Shown here piece after piece: positions 18,643 through 28,465 of a DNA stretch of 64,000 bases. The stretch spans positions 1 through 64,000 of the forward strand of contig NZ_JAEMQX010000006.1 in NCBI RefSeq assembly GCF_016463645.1, given 5' to 3'. The stretch is from Sphingopyxis sp. GTDB taxonomy: Bacteria; Pseudomonadota; Alphaproteobacteria; Sphingomonadales; Sphingomonadaceae. Each line of letters starts with the position of its first letter. Position 1 is the stretch's first letter. Both the position numbers and the translations under genes were made by a program. Below the pieces are notes generated by a model, which was not told the origin of the DNA, did not search any database, and saw only the letters and a program-made list of their open reading frames with translations.

Positions 18643-19554
18643 GTGGTGCGTGCGCCGATGCAGGCCGACTATCTGGGGACGGAGATCGATTTCGCCGCTC
18701 CCCTCGGCGAGCCCGCGCTGCTGCCGCCGGACAGCGTCCAGTGGCGCGTCTACAAGAACCCGATCGCGCTTGGCATCGGCGGTATCGCCGCGGTGCTGCT
18801 CGAATTCGCCGAGCCGCGCATCCGGTCGGGCGTGTGGGATCATTCGACCTACAAGGTCGACCCGATCGGCCGCTCGCGCCGCACCGGCCTCGTCGCGATG
18901 CTCGCCTGCTACGGCCCGGCGAGCACCGCGAAAGAGGTGATCGGACAGGTCAACCGGATGCACGGCAAGGTGAAGGGCGAGACCCCGGCGGGGGACAGAT
19001 ATCGCGCGATGGACCCGGCGCTGCTCGACTGGGTCGCAGCGACCGCTTCCTATGGTTTTCTCATGGCCTACGACCGTTTCGTCCGCCCCGTCAGCGACGC
19101 CGACAAGGACCGCTTCATGGCCGACGGTGATGCGATCGGGCGCGAATTCGGCGCGCGGCGCACGCCGCCGACGGTGGCCGCCTTCATGGAGATGATGGCC
19201 GAACTCGAACCGCGCTTCGAGCCGCATCCGATCATCTTCGAATTCCTCGATATCATCCAGTCGGGCCGCGCCGCGCCCGGCGTGCCGCGTTTCCTGCACC
19301 GCGCGATCGCGCGCGCGTCGGTGTCGTTGCTTCCCGACCATATCCGACGGAAGCTCGATCTGGGGCGGCGCTTCGATCTGACGCTGCTCGACCGCACCGC
19401 GCTGCGCATCGCGGGCTGGCTCGCCGATCGTCACGTCGACCGCGCCGCGCCGCATTGTCAGGCGAGCGTCCGGCTCGGCCTGCCGCACGATTTCCTGTTC
19501 AAATCGCCCGCCGAGCAGCGGCGTTTGCTTGGCAGGCCCGCGATCGCGGCCTAG
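18643..19554 (+). CDS. oxygenase MpaB family protein (DUF2236)
   Basis: WRVYKNPIALGIGGIAAVLLEFAEPRIRSGVWDHSTYKVDPIGRSRRTG. Confidence 0.85.
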   Translation: MVRAPMQADYLGTEIDFAAPLGEPALLPPDSVQWRVYKNPIALGIGGIAAVLLEFAEPRIRSGVWDHSTYKVDPIGRSRRTGLVAMLACYGPASTAKEVIGQVNRMHGKVKGETPAGDRYRAMDPALLDWVAATASYGFLMAYDRFVRPVSDADKDRFMADGDAIGREFGARRTPPTVAAFMEMMAELEPRFEPHPIIFEFLDIIQSGRAAPGVPRFLHRAIARASVSLLPDHIRRKLDLGRRFDLTLLDRTALRIAGWLADRHVDRAAPHCQASVRLGLPHDFLFKSPAEQRRLLGRPAIAA

Positions 19555-21248
19555 GAGCAGCGCCCGAAGCCGGGGCCGCGCACCGCGCGCCCGGGGGTCG
19601 CGCCGCTGTGCTCGCCGTCCCGCAGCACGCCAACGCCGTTGACGAACACATCGCGCACGCCGACCGAATATTGGTGCGGCTGCTCGAAAGTCGAGCGATC
19701 GCCGATCGTCGCGGGATCGAAGACGACGACATCGGCATAATAGCCGGGCTTCAGTGCGCCGCGATCCTTGATGCCGAGATTGGTCGCGGGCAGGGTGGTG
19801 AGCCGGTACACCGCCTGTTCGAGCGGGATCAGTTTCTCGTCGCGGACATAGCGGCCGAGCAGCCGCGCGACATTGCCATAGGTGCGCGGATGCGCGCCCG
19901 ATTTCAGGAACACGCCTTCGGGCGCCTGCGACGCGGCGTCGGAGCCGAAGCTCATCCACGGCAGCTGGATCTGCTTGCGGACATTGTCCTCGGACATCAG
20001 GAAATAGACGGTCCCGACGCGCGAGCCATCCTCGACGACGAGGTCCATCGCGGTCTCTTCGGGTGACTTGCCGCGCATCGCCGCGACCTCGGCCAGCGTC
20101 TTGCCGGTCAGCGGCTTGAGCGCATCATTCTTGAACCCCGACAGGATCATCTTGTCGGCCCCCGCGCCGAAATAGAGATTCTCCCAGTCGCTGCCGGGCT
20201 TCTTCATTTCCTCGGCGACGCGGGCGCGGGTTGCAGGGTCCTTCAGCCGCTCGATCCATTGCTCGAGCCCCCCTGCCTGCACCCAGGTCGGCATCGCGGC
20301 GTCGAGTCCGGTTGCGCCCGCGGTATAGGTATACATGTCGGTCGTGATGCGCAGCCCCGCGGCCCGCGCGTCCTCGATCTTCTTCACGATCGTGTCGAGC
20401 TTGCCCCAGTTGCCGCGTCCCGCCATTTTCAGGTGATAGATTTCGGCGGGCGCGCCCGAGCGGCGCGAAATCTCGACCAGCTCGTCGACCGCCTCCTCGA
20501 TCCGGTCGCCTTCGGATCGCATATGGCTGATATACATGCCGCCGCATTTCGCGGCCTCGCTGGTCAGCGCGACGAGTTCGTCGGTCTCGGCGTAGGAACC
20601 GGGCGCGTAGATGATCGAACTCCCGACCCCCATCGCGCCTTCGTTCATCGCCTGCTTCACCAGCGCGCGCATCCGGCCGAGCTGTTCGGGGGTCGGGTCG
20701 ACGTCCCCTTCGCCCAGTTCATGGACGCGCACCGTCGCGGCGCCGACGAAGCTCGCGACATTGGTCGAGATGCCGCGCTTTTCCAGATAACCCAGATAAT
20801 CGCCGAGGCTCGTCCACTCGATCGGAAATTTGATGTCGCCCTGTCGCTCGGTTTCGAGGGCCTTCATCGTTGCGTTCATCGGCCCCATCGACCAGCCTTC
20901 GCCCATCACTTCGAGCGTTACGCCCTGCCTGATGTCGCTCTGGCTTTTCGGGTCGGCGATCAAGGATTCGGTCGCCCAGCTCAGCATGTTGATGAAGCCC
21001 GGCGCGACCGCCATACCCTTTGCCGCGACCTCGCGCTCCGCCTTGCCCGCAACCTTGCCCACCGCGACGATGCGGTCGTCCCTGATCGCGACATCGCCGA
21101 CGACAGGCGGCTTGCCCGACCCGTCATAGATCGTGCCGCCGCGGATGATCAGATCGTAGGTCGGCGTTTCTGCGGCAAGCGGCGCCGAAACCAGCATCGA
21201 GCTGCACAGCAGCAAAAGCGAAGGTGTCAAGCGCCGGGGCCGTGTCAT
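19551..21248 (-). CDS. N-acyl-D-amino-acid deacylase-like amidohydrolase, exported
   Basis: Signal peptide; YDLIIRGGTIYDGSGKPPVVGDVAIRDDRIVAVG; D-aminoacylase-like body. Confidence 0.85.
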   Translation of the reverse strand: MTRPRRLTPSLLLLCSSMLVSAPLAAETPTYDLIIRGGTIYDGSGKPPVVGDVAIRDDRIVAVGKVAGKAEREVAAKGMAVAPGFINMLSWATESLIADPKSQSDIRQGVTLEVMGEGWSMGPMNATMKALETERQGDIKFPIEWTSLGDYLGYLEKRGISTNVASFVGAATVRVHELGEGDVDPTPEQLGRMRALVKQAMNEGAMGVGSSIIYAPGSYAETDELVALTSEAAKCGGMYISHMRSEGDRIEEAVDELVEISRRSGAPAEIYHLKMAGRGNWGKLDTIVKKIEDARAAGLRITTDMYTYTAGATGLDAAMPTWVQAGGLEQWIERLKDPATRARVAEEMKKPGSDWENLYFGAGADKMILSGFKNDALKPLTGKTLAEVAAMRGKSPEETAMDLVVEDGSRVGTVYFLMSEDNVRKQIQLPWMSFGSDAASQAPEGVFLKSGAHPRTYGNVARLLGRYVRDEKLIPLEQAVYRLTTLPATNLGIKDRGALKPGYYADVVVFDPATIGDRSTFEQPHQYSVGVRDVFVNGVGVLRDGEHSGATPGRAVRGPGFGRCS

Positions 21249-21271
21249 TTTTCTCTCCGTTTTTCGGGTGG

Positions 21272-21907
21272 TTATCCGTGAAGGCTCATCAGCGAATCCA
21301 TCAGCCCGTCGTCGGCGCTCGAACAGACGCCGAGCACCAGTGCCTCCTCAAAGCCGTCGGCGACGACATAGGCGTGGCCCATCGACGAATCGATGTAGAT
21401 GCCCTGACCGACGTCGAGCGTGACGGGATCGTAGAATTCGCTGTGCACCTCGATCCGGCCTTCGAGGACATAGATGAACTCCTCGCCCTGATGATGGACG
21501 AGTTCGCCGAATTCGCGCGCGCTGTGCGCGCGGATGCGCGTCAGGATCGGGATCATCCGTTTCTGGCGCAAATCGGTGCAGAGATAATGATAATCGTAAT
21601 TGTCGGTTGTGACGCGCGCCGCGCGCTCGATCGTCCCGATGCTGCGGCGCCCGGTCACACGCGGCGCCATCTCTTCCTCATCCTCGGCGAACAGGTCCGA
21701 CATGCGAATCTTGAGTCGCTGGCTCAATTGCTGGAGCTTGTCGTAGCTGAGCGTCAGCCGGTCATGTTCGACCTTGGACAATGTCGATACGGGAATGCCC
21801 GACTTCGCGCTCATTTCCTTGAGCGTCCAGCCGTTTCGCGCGCGAATCCCCTTCATCACCGCGCCGAGCGTCGGCGGGGTTGCACGGTCCGCCATCAGTT
21901 TTTCCAT
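21272..21907 (-). CDS. XRE family transcriptional regulator with C-terminal cupin domain
   Basis: IRARNGWTLKEMSAKSGIPVSTLSKVEHDRLTLSYDKL; HHQGEEFIYVLEGRIEVH. Confidence 0.93.
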   Translation of the reverse strand: MEKLMADRATPPTLGAVMKGIRARNGWTLKEMSAKSGIPVSTLSKVEHDRLTLSYDKLQQLSQRLKIRMSDLFAEDEEEMAPRVTGRRSIGTIERAARVTTDNYDYHYLCTDLRQKRMIPILTRIRAHSAREFGELVHHQGEEFIYVLEGRIEVHSEFYDPVTLDVGQGIYIDSSMGHAYVVADGFEEALVLGVCSSADDGLMDSLMSLHG

Positions 21908-21914
21908 TCCATAT

Positions 21915-21935
21915 TTGACAATTTTCCAATCAGGA
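21915..21935 (+). promoter_or_regulatory. promoter/operator TTGACAATTTTCCAATCAGGA (TTGACA -35; CATTAT 16 bp downstream)
   Basis: 18/21 identical to element at 25049-25069. Confidence 0.65.
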
Positions 21936-22037
21936 TCATTATGTCCCTATCGGGCTAACAGATGTTGGTCCCTTGGTAAGGGGTCGCGCGGCTTGCCGCA
22001 AGGTGTGACAGGGCGCGCCGGATAAAAGGGGAAAGCG

Positions 22038-24020
22038 ATGCGTTTCATCCGCAAGGCGATGATCGGGCTGGCGGCTTTTGCCGCGCTGCCACTGGCCGCG
22101 CAGGGGCCGGTGCCGGCCCCCGCCGCGAAGAAAGTCGAAGCCGCTGCCGTTCCGGCCGCAAAGTCCACCGCGACGCCCGTCGCGCTCGATCCCAAGGATC
22201 TCGAAGCCTGGATGGACGGCTATCTGCCCTATGCGCTCGAACGTGCGCGCATTCCGGGAGCGGTCGTGGTCGTCGTGCGCGGCGGGCAGGTGGTGCTCGA
22301 AAAGGGCTATGGCTTCTCCGACGTCGCGAAAGGTGCGCCGGTCCTTCCCGAGACGACACTTTTCCGCCCGGGGTCGGTGTCGAAGCTTTTCACCTGGACG
22401 GCGGTGATGCAGCAGGTCGAGGGGGGCAGGATCGACCTCGACAAGGACATCAACACCTATCTCGATTTCAAGATTCCGCCCTATGAGGGCAAGCCCGTGA
22501 CGATGCGCAACATCATGACGCACACGGCAGGTTTTCAGGAATCGGTGCGCTATCTGATCAGCAGCGATCCCAAGGCGGTCATGGCGCTCAAGAAGCAGAT
22601 GCCGCTCGCGCTGCCCGACCGCGTCTTCGCGCCGGGTACGACGCCGGCATACTCGAACTATGCCACGGCGCTCGCGGGGTATATCGTCGAGCGCGTCAGC
22701 GGCGAGCCGTTCGACGATTATGTCGAAAACCATATCTTCAAGCCGTTGGGTATGACGCACTCGTCGTTCCGTCAGCCGCTTCCGGCCGGTCTCGTGCCGC
22801 ATATGTCAAAGGGCTATCCCGACGTCACAGGCAAGGCGCAGCCTTTCGAAATGGTCATTCCGGCACCCGCGGGCAGCCTGTCGGCGAGCGGTTCCGACAT
22901 GGCGAAGTTCATGATCGCGCACCTCAACGACGGCGCGGGGTTGATGAAGCCCGAAACCGCGAAGATGATGCACGATTTCAAGGCGCCCGGCGTCGGACCG
23001 CTCAACAGCATGGCGCTCGGCTTCTACGAGCAGTGGGTCAACGGCCATCGCGCGATCGCGCACGGGGGCGACACCGTCTGGTTCCACTCCTATCTATGGC
23101 TGTTCCCGGATGCCGACACCGGCGTCTTCATCTCGATGAACAGCGCGGGCAAGGAAGGCGCGGCGGGGGCGGTGCGCAGCGCATTGTTCCACAAATTCGC
23201 CGACCGCTACCTGCCTGGCCCGGCCGAAAAGGCGGCCGAAGTCGATGCCAAGACCGCTGCGCAGCACGCGCAGATGATGGCCGGCCATTACATCAGCAGC
23301 CGGGGTTCCTTCACCAACTTCATGAGCCTGTTCGGCCTGTTGGGGCAGGCGACGATCGGCCTGACCGAGGATGGCAAGATCACGCTGCCCGCGCTCGACG
23401 GTCTGGGAGCCGGCGCGCGCGACTGGGTCGAAGTCGAACCCTTTGTGTGGCGAGACACAGGTACGGGTGAACGCCTCGCGGCCGAGGTCAAGGACGGCCG
23501 CGTCGTACGCTGGAGCCTCGATGCCGGATCGCCCTTCATGGTCTTCGAACCCGCGCCCGCCGGCGTCAACGCAGGCTGGCTCAATCCGGCGCTGATCCTT
23601 GCCTTCGGCATCATCCTGCTCGCGGCGCTGGCGTGGCCGGTACGCGCGCTGGTGCGCCGCAATTTCAAGGCCGAGTTCGCACTTCAGGGCCCATCGCTTC
23701 GCGCGTATCGCCTGTCGCGCATCTTCGCCTGGCTCGCGATCGGCGCGCTCGCGGGCTGGATCGGGCTGATCGCGGCCTTCTCTGCCGATATCGGCAGCAT
23801 CGGCGGTCCGCTCGACTGGCTCATTCATCTGCTGCGCATCCTGACGCCGCTCGCCGCCTTCGGCCTGTTCGCCACCGCGGCGTGGCATCTGTGGCTCAGC
23901 ATCAAGGACAAGCGCCGCTGGACGATGAAACTCGGCGCGGTGCTGCTGATCCTTGCGGCTCTGGTACTCGTCTGGGTGACGCTGGCCTTCCATCTCTATG
24001 GCTTCGGGATGGTCTATTGA
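22038..24020 (+). CDS. serine hydrolase (beta-lactamase/S12 family) with C-terminal membrane segments
   Basis: LFRPGSVSKLFTWTAVMQQ (SxxK), YSNYATALAG; hydrophobic C-terminus. Confidence 0.9.
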   Translation: MRFIRKAMIGLAAFAALPLAAQGPVPAPAAKKVEAAAVPAAKSTATPVALDPKDLEAWMDGYLPYALERARIPGAVVVVVRGGQVVLEKGYGFSDVAKGAPVLPETTLFRPGSVSKLFTWTAVMQQVEGGRIDLDKDINTYLDFKIPPYEGKPVTMRNIMTHTAGFQESVRYLISSDPKAVMALKKQMPLALPDRVFAPGTTPAYSNYATALAGYIVERVSGEPFDDYVENHIFKPLGMTHSSFRQPLPAGLVPHMSKGYPDVTGKAQPFEMVIPAPAGSLSASGSDMAKFMIAHLNDGAGLMKPETAKMMHDFKAPGVGPLNSMALGFYEQWVNGHRAIAHGGDTVWFHSYLWLFPDADTGVFISMNSAGKEGAAGAVRSALFHKFADRYLPGPAEKAAEVDAKTAAQHAQMMAGHYISSRGSFTNFMSLFGLLGQATIGLTEDGKITLPALDGLGAGARDWVEVEPFVWRDTGTGERLAAEVKDGRVVRWSLDAGSPFMVFEPAPAGVNAGWLNPALILAFGIILLAALAWPVRALVRRNFKAEFALQGPSLRAYRLSRIFAWLAIGALAGWIGLIAAFSADIGSIGGPLDWLIHLLRILTPLAAFGLFATAAWHLWLSIKDKRRWTMKLGAVLLILAALVLVWVTLAFHLYGFGMVY

Positions 24021-25027
24021 TGGCGACGCAAAGCACGCGGGGATTGACGCTCGACCTTCGGGTCGAGCGCTTTCCCTATCACCAGCCTTTTCGCATTTCG
24101 GGTCATGTCTTCACCGAGACCGCTCTGCTCGTTGCCGAATTGTCCGACGGCGGGCATGTCGGTCGCGGCGAGGGGGCGGGGGTCTATTATCTCGGCGACG
24201 ACATCGACCATATGCTGTCCGAGGCGACGCGGGTGCGCGGCGCGATCGAAAGCGGTGCGACGCGCGAAGAATTGCAGCATCTCCTGCCTCCGGGCGGCGC
24301 GCGCAACGCGCTGGACTGCGCCTTCTGGGACCTCGAGGCGAAACAGACGGGGCGGCCGGTATGGAGTCTTGCGGGTCTCGATCCGCCCAAGGCGTTGCGT
24401 TCGACGCTGACGCTCGGTGCCGACAGCCCGGAGAATATGGCCAAGGCCGCGCTTGCCATCGATCCCGAGGCGCCGATCAAGGTCAAGCTGACGGGGGATC
24501 TCGCCGACGATATCGCGCGCGTCGTTGCGATCCGAACCGCGCGGCCTGACGCGTGGATCGGCGTCGACGCCAATCAGGGTTATGACGTCGACACGCTCGC
24601 CGAATTGTTGCCCGTGCTGGTTTCGACCCGCATTTCGCAACTCGAACAACCGCTGAAGCGCGGGCGTGAGGCCGATCTCGACGGATTGAAGCGGCCCTTG
24701 CCCTTCGCCGCCGATGAAAGCGCGCTGTCGCTGGCGGATACCGCATCGCTCGTCGGACGCTTCGATATCGTGAATATCAAGCTCGATAAATGCGGCGGGC
24801 TGACCGAAGGCCTCGCGATCGCGCGGCAGGCGAAGAAGCTCGGGCTCGACGTCATGGTCGGCAATATGATGGGCACCAGCCTGTCGATGGCGCCCTCGTG
24901 GCTGGTCGGGCAGCTCTGCGACATCGTTGATCTGGACGGACCGACCTTCCTCGCGCGCGATCGCGTGCCCGGGGTGGCATATCGGAATGGAATGATCGAC
25001 TGTCCGGCAGGAATTTGGGGTTCATGA
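24020..25027 (+). CDS. dgcA: N-acetyl-D-glutamate racemase-like / dipeptide epimerase (enolase superfamily)
   Basis: MATQSTRGLTLDLRVERFPYHQPFRISGHVFTET; IKVKLTGD; GVDANQGY; ADES; NIKLDKCGGLTE. Confidence 0.75.
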   Translation: MATQSTRGLTLDLRVERFPYHQPFRISGHVFTETALLVAELSDGGHVGRGEGAGVYYLGDDIDHMLSEATRVRGAIESGATREELQHLLPPGGARNALDCAFWDLEAKQTGRPVWSLAGLDPPKALRSTLTLGADSPENMAKAALAIDPEAPIKVKLTGDLADDIARVVAIRTARPDAWIGVDANQGYDVDTLAELLPVLVSTRISQLEQPLKRGREADLDGLKRPLPFAADESALSLADTASLVGRFDIVNIKLDKCGGLTEGLAIARQAKKLGLDVMVGNMMGTSLSMAPSWLVGQLCDIVDLDGPTFLARDRVPGVAYRNGMIDCPAGIWGS

Positions 25028-25048
25028 CAATTTCATGTCCTAAACGGG

Positions 25049-25069
25049 TTGACAATTTTCTGATTAGGA
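25049..25069 (+). promoter_or_regulatory. promoter/operator TTGACAATTTTCTGATTAGGA (TTGACA -35; AATAGT 16 bp downstream)
   Basis: 18/21 identical to 21915-21935; flanked by TGTCCTAA (25036-25043) and TTAGGACA (25064-25071) inverted arms. Confidence 0.65.
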
Positions 25070-25111
25070 CAATAGTCGTTGAATTGAGATTTTCATAAGA
25101 GGGAGGCTGGA

Positions 25112-26254
25112 ATGACGTCGTCATTCCCGATGACGCGCCGCGCGGCACTCGCGGGTGCGGTCGGGGTCGCTTTGTCTGCGCCCATGATCAATCGCGGTGC
25201 CTACGCTTTCGCGGCGGCGCCCGCGAAGATCTACTCGCGCCGCGCAGTCGACCTTGTCGCCTCGTCGCTCGTCATCGACATGCTCGCGCCGCTCAAGATC
25301 ACCATGTCGCCGGACTATGTCGCGCATCGGCTGACCGACGCCGAGACGGCTGAATTCAGGGCTTCCGGCATCACCGGTTTCCACAACGCCTACGGCCTCG
25401 GCGGTCCCGGTGCGAAGGGGCAGGCGCTCGAGTTTCTTGCCGGTTGGCAGGGCTTTGCCGGGCGCAACAGCCACGTCTTCACGCTCGTCGATAGCGTTGC
25501 CGATCTCGATCGCGCCAAGGCGGACAAAAAATGCGCGGTCATCATGGGAATCCAGAACGCCGAGCAATTCGAGAAGATCGAGGACGTCGCGCTGTTCCGC
25601 CGCCTCGGGCTTCGCTGTGCCCAGCTTACCTACAATACACAGAATATGATCGGCTCGGGTAGTACCGAACGCGTCGACGGCGGCGTCAGCGACTATGGCG
25701 CGGCGATTGTCGCCGAGATGGAGAAGCAGAAGATGCTGATCGACGTCTCGCATTGCGGTGACAGGACGACGCTCGACGCCATCGCAATCGCCAAGGGGCC
25801 GATCGCGATCACCCACAGCAACGCCCGCGCGCTCGTCGACCATCCGCGCGTCAAGACCGACGCGGCGATCAAGGCGCTCGCGGCGAAGGGCGGGGTGATG
25901 GGCATCACCGGGGTGCGCATGTTCGTGCGCACGAGCGACCCGACCAACGTCGGGCATATGGCCGATCATATCGATCATGTCGCGAAGCTCGTGGGTGTCG
26001 ACCATGTCGGCATCGGTTCCGACGCCGACCTCAACGGCTACGATGACATGCCACCGCAAGAATATGCCGCGCTCAAGGGCAGTTACAAGGGCAGTTACGC
26101 CTTTCGCGACAAGATCGACATCGATGGCTTCGACCATCCGCTCAAGACCTTCGACCTCGTCGAGGAACTCATTCGCCGCGATTATTCGAACGATAACATC
26201 CGGGCCGTGCTCGGTGGCAATTTCCGCCGCCTGCTCGCCCAAGTCTGGGGGTAA
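25112..26254 (+). CDS. membrane dipeptidase (peptidase M19), Tat-type signal
   Basis: MTRRAALAGAVGVALSAPMI; LIDVSHCGDRTTLDAIA; HSNARALVDHPR; HVGIGSDADLNG. Confidence 0.93.
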   Translation: MTSSFPMTRRAALAGAVGVALSAPMINRGAYAFAAAPAKIYSRRAVDLVASSLVIDMLAPLKITMSPDYVAHRLTDAETAEFRASGITGFHNAYGLGGPGAKGQALEFLAGWQGFAGRNSHVFTLVDSVADLDRAKADKKCAVIMGIQNAEQFEKIEDVALFRRLGLRCAQLTYNTQNMIGSGSTERVDGGVSDYGAAIVAEMEKQKMLIDVSHCGDRTTLDAIAIAKGPIAITHSNARALVDHPRVKTDAAIKALAAKGGVMGITGVRMFVRTSDPTNVGHMADHIDHVAKLVGVDHVGIGSDADLNGYDDMPPQEYAALKGSYKGSYAFRDKIDIDGFDHPLKTFDLVEELIRRDYSNDNIRAVLGGNFRRLLAQVWG

Positions 26255-26258
26255 GACG

Positions 26259-28445
26259 ATGAACAAGGGACTTTTTATTGCGGCAAGCGTCGTCGCGGTC
26301 GCCGCAGCGACACCGGCCCACGCGCAGGAAGCGGGCGCAATCGAAGCTGCCGGCGAAATCGTCGTGACCGCGCAAAAGCGTGTGCAGAATGTGCAGGACG
26401 TGCCGATCTCGATTGCGGTCGTCAGCGGCGAGGAACTGCAGGAGCAGGGCTCGGCATCGCTGGTCGACTATGCGGGCTATGTCCCCGGCATGAACGTCAG
26501 CAATGGCGGCACGCCGGGACAGACGACGATCACGCTGCGCGGCGTCGCGCCGCTCAACGCCAGCCAGACCGTCGGCATCTATCTCGACGATGCGCCGGTC
26601 GGGTCGAGCGCGCTCTACAACCGCGCCGGGCAATTCACCATCGACCTGATGCCCTATGACCTCGAACGCATCGAGGTGCTCAAGGGGCCGCAGGGCACCC
26701 TCTACGGCGCGAGCTCGATCGGCGGGCTCGTCAAATATGTGACCGTCCAGCCCGACACGCGCGAATTCAAGGTGCGCGCGGGCGTCGAAGGCTTTACGAT
26801 CAAGAATGCCGGCAGCCTCGGCTGGGGCGGGCAGGTCTATGCCAACGCGCCGATCGTCACCGACACGCTCGCGATTTCGGGCAGCTTCGCGTGGCGCAAG
26901 ACGCCGGGCTGGGTCGACAGCGTCAACAATGCGACGCTCAAGGACCAGAATGATTATGAACAGCGCGGCGGCCGCGCGGCGCTGCTGTGGCAGCCGACGC
27001 CCGAACTAAGCGTCAAGCTCGCGGGCATCTGGCAGTCGCTCGATTCCGATGGCAACGGTCTTTATGCGGCTGATCTCGACGGCAACCGGCTCGGCAACGG
27101 CCATTCGTTCAACAATTATGTCCCCGAATCCTACGACGTCGATCTCGACTATTATTCGGCGACGATCGATTATGATTTCGGCGCTGCGACGCTGACTTCG
27201 GCGACCACCTACAGCAAGACGCAGAGCCGCCAGTTGCAGGATGCGAGCTATGCGTTCGGCGTGCTCTTCCCGTTTCTCACCGATGGTGAGATCCCGCCGG
27301 GTATCACACCTTTCTCGCTCGACCTGGGGCTCAAGAAATGGACGCAGGAGTTGCGGCTCGCCTCGCCGAGCGGCGGTCGCTTCGAATGGATGATCGGCGG
27401 CTTTTTCACCGACGAGGAAACGAGCAATTCCCAACTCGTCCGCTCGTTCGACATGGACGGCAACGTCATCGACGGCCTCGATCCGCTCGCAATCGTCGGC
27501 CTGCCCGCGACCTACAAGGAATATGCGATCTTCGGCAACGCGACCTTCAAGCTGAGCGAGCAGTTCGAGGTCACCGGCGGCCTGCGCTGGGCGCGCAACG
27601 AGCAGACCTTCACGCAGATCAGCGAGGGCGCGATCGTTCCCAGCGCCAACGATCCGGGCGAGTCCGCCGAAAGCGTCTGGACCTTCTCGGTCAGCCCGCA
27701 GTTCCATATCAATGAAGACGCGATGCTCTATGCGCGCGTCGCGACGGGCTATCGACCCGGCGGCCCGAACGTCATCGTTCCCAATGTCCCGCCGAGCGTC
27801 GATGCCGACCGCATGACCAATTACGAGGTCGGGCTGAAGGCCGATTTCGCCGACCGCATGGTGTCGGTCGACGCCGCCTTCTTCTGGATGGACTGGACCG
27901 ACATTCAGGTCACGCGCGCCTTCGGCGGCGTGTCGGGCGGCGCCAACGGCGGCAAGGCAACGAGCAAGGGCTTCGAAGGTAGCCTGGCGCTGCGCCCGGC
28001 ACCGGGCCTGACCATCAGCGCGACCGGCAGCTATACCGATGCGGCGCTCAGCGAAGACGTGCCCGAGATCAGCGGCGTCGACGGCGACCGCTTGCCCGCG
28101 GTACCGAAGTTCAGTGGCGCGCTGCGCGCCGATTACGCGTTCGAACTGGGCGGCGGCAACAAGGGCAGCTTCGGCGCCGGTATCCGCCACGCGAGCAACC
28201 GGCTGTCGCTGGTCGAGAGCGATCCGCTCGTCGCGCGCGCCAAGGCTTATACCTCGGTCGATATCAATGCGTCGGTGACCTTCGACGACCACTGGACGCT
28301 ACGCGCCTATGCGCGCAATCTCCTCGACAACAAGGGCGAAATGGCGCGGTCGACGCTGGCCGACGGGCTCAACCAGCCAAGTTTCCTCGCGATCTCGCCG
28401 TTGCAGCCGCGCACGATCGGCGTGGCGCTCGACATGGCTTTCTGA
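26259..28445 (+). CDS. TonB-dependent receptor
   Basis: Signal peptide, GEIVVTAQKRVQNVQDVPISIAVVSG, C-terminal RTIGVALDMAF. Confidence 0.95.
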   Translation: MNKGLFIAASVVAVAAATPAHAQEAGAIEAAGEIVVTAQKRVQNVQDVPISIAVVSGEELQEQGSASLVDYAGYVPGMNVSNGGTPGQTTITLRGVAPLNASQTVGIYLDDAPVGSSALYNRAGQFTIDLMPYDLERIEVLKGPQGTLYGASSIGGLVKYVTVQPDTREFKVRAGVEGFTIKNAGSLGWGGQVYANAPIVTDTLAISGSFAWRKTPGWVDSVNNATLKDQNDYEQRGGRAALLWQPTPELSVKLAGIWQSLDSDGNGLYAADLDGNRLGNGHSFNNYVPESYDVDLDYYSATIDYDFGAATLTSATTYSKTQSRQLQDASYAFGVLFPFLTDGEIPPGITPFSLDLGLKKWTQELRLASPSGGRFEWMIGGFFTDEETSNSQLVRSFDMDGNVIDGLDPLAIVGLPATYKEYAIFGNATFKLSEQFEVTGGLRWARNEQTFTQISEGAIVPSANDPGESAESVWTFSVSPQFHINEDAMLYARVATGYRPGGPNVIVPNVPPSVDADRMTNYEVGLKADFADRMVSVDAAFFWMDWTDIQVTRAFGGVSGGANGGKATSKGFEGSLALRPAPGLTISATGSYTDAALSEDVPEISGVDGDRLPAVPKFSGALRADYAFELGGGNKGSFGAGIRHASNRLSLVESDPLVARAKAYTSVDINASVTFDDHWTLRAYARNLLDNKGEMARSTLADGLNQPSFLAISPLQPRTIGVALDMAF

Positions 28446-28465
28446 GCGAATTGGAGTTGGACAAG

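Noticed and set aside
17236-19959. 907-aa minus-strand ORF across TBDR and MpaB genes
   Set aside because: Shadow ORF spanning two well-supported plus-strand genes, low-complexity Arg/Asp-rich translation
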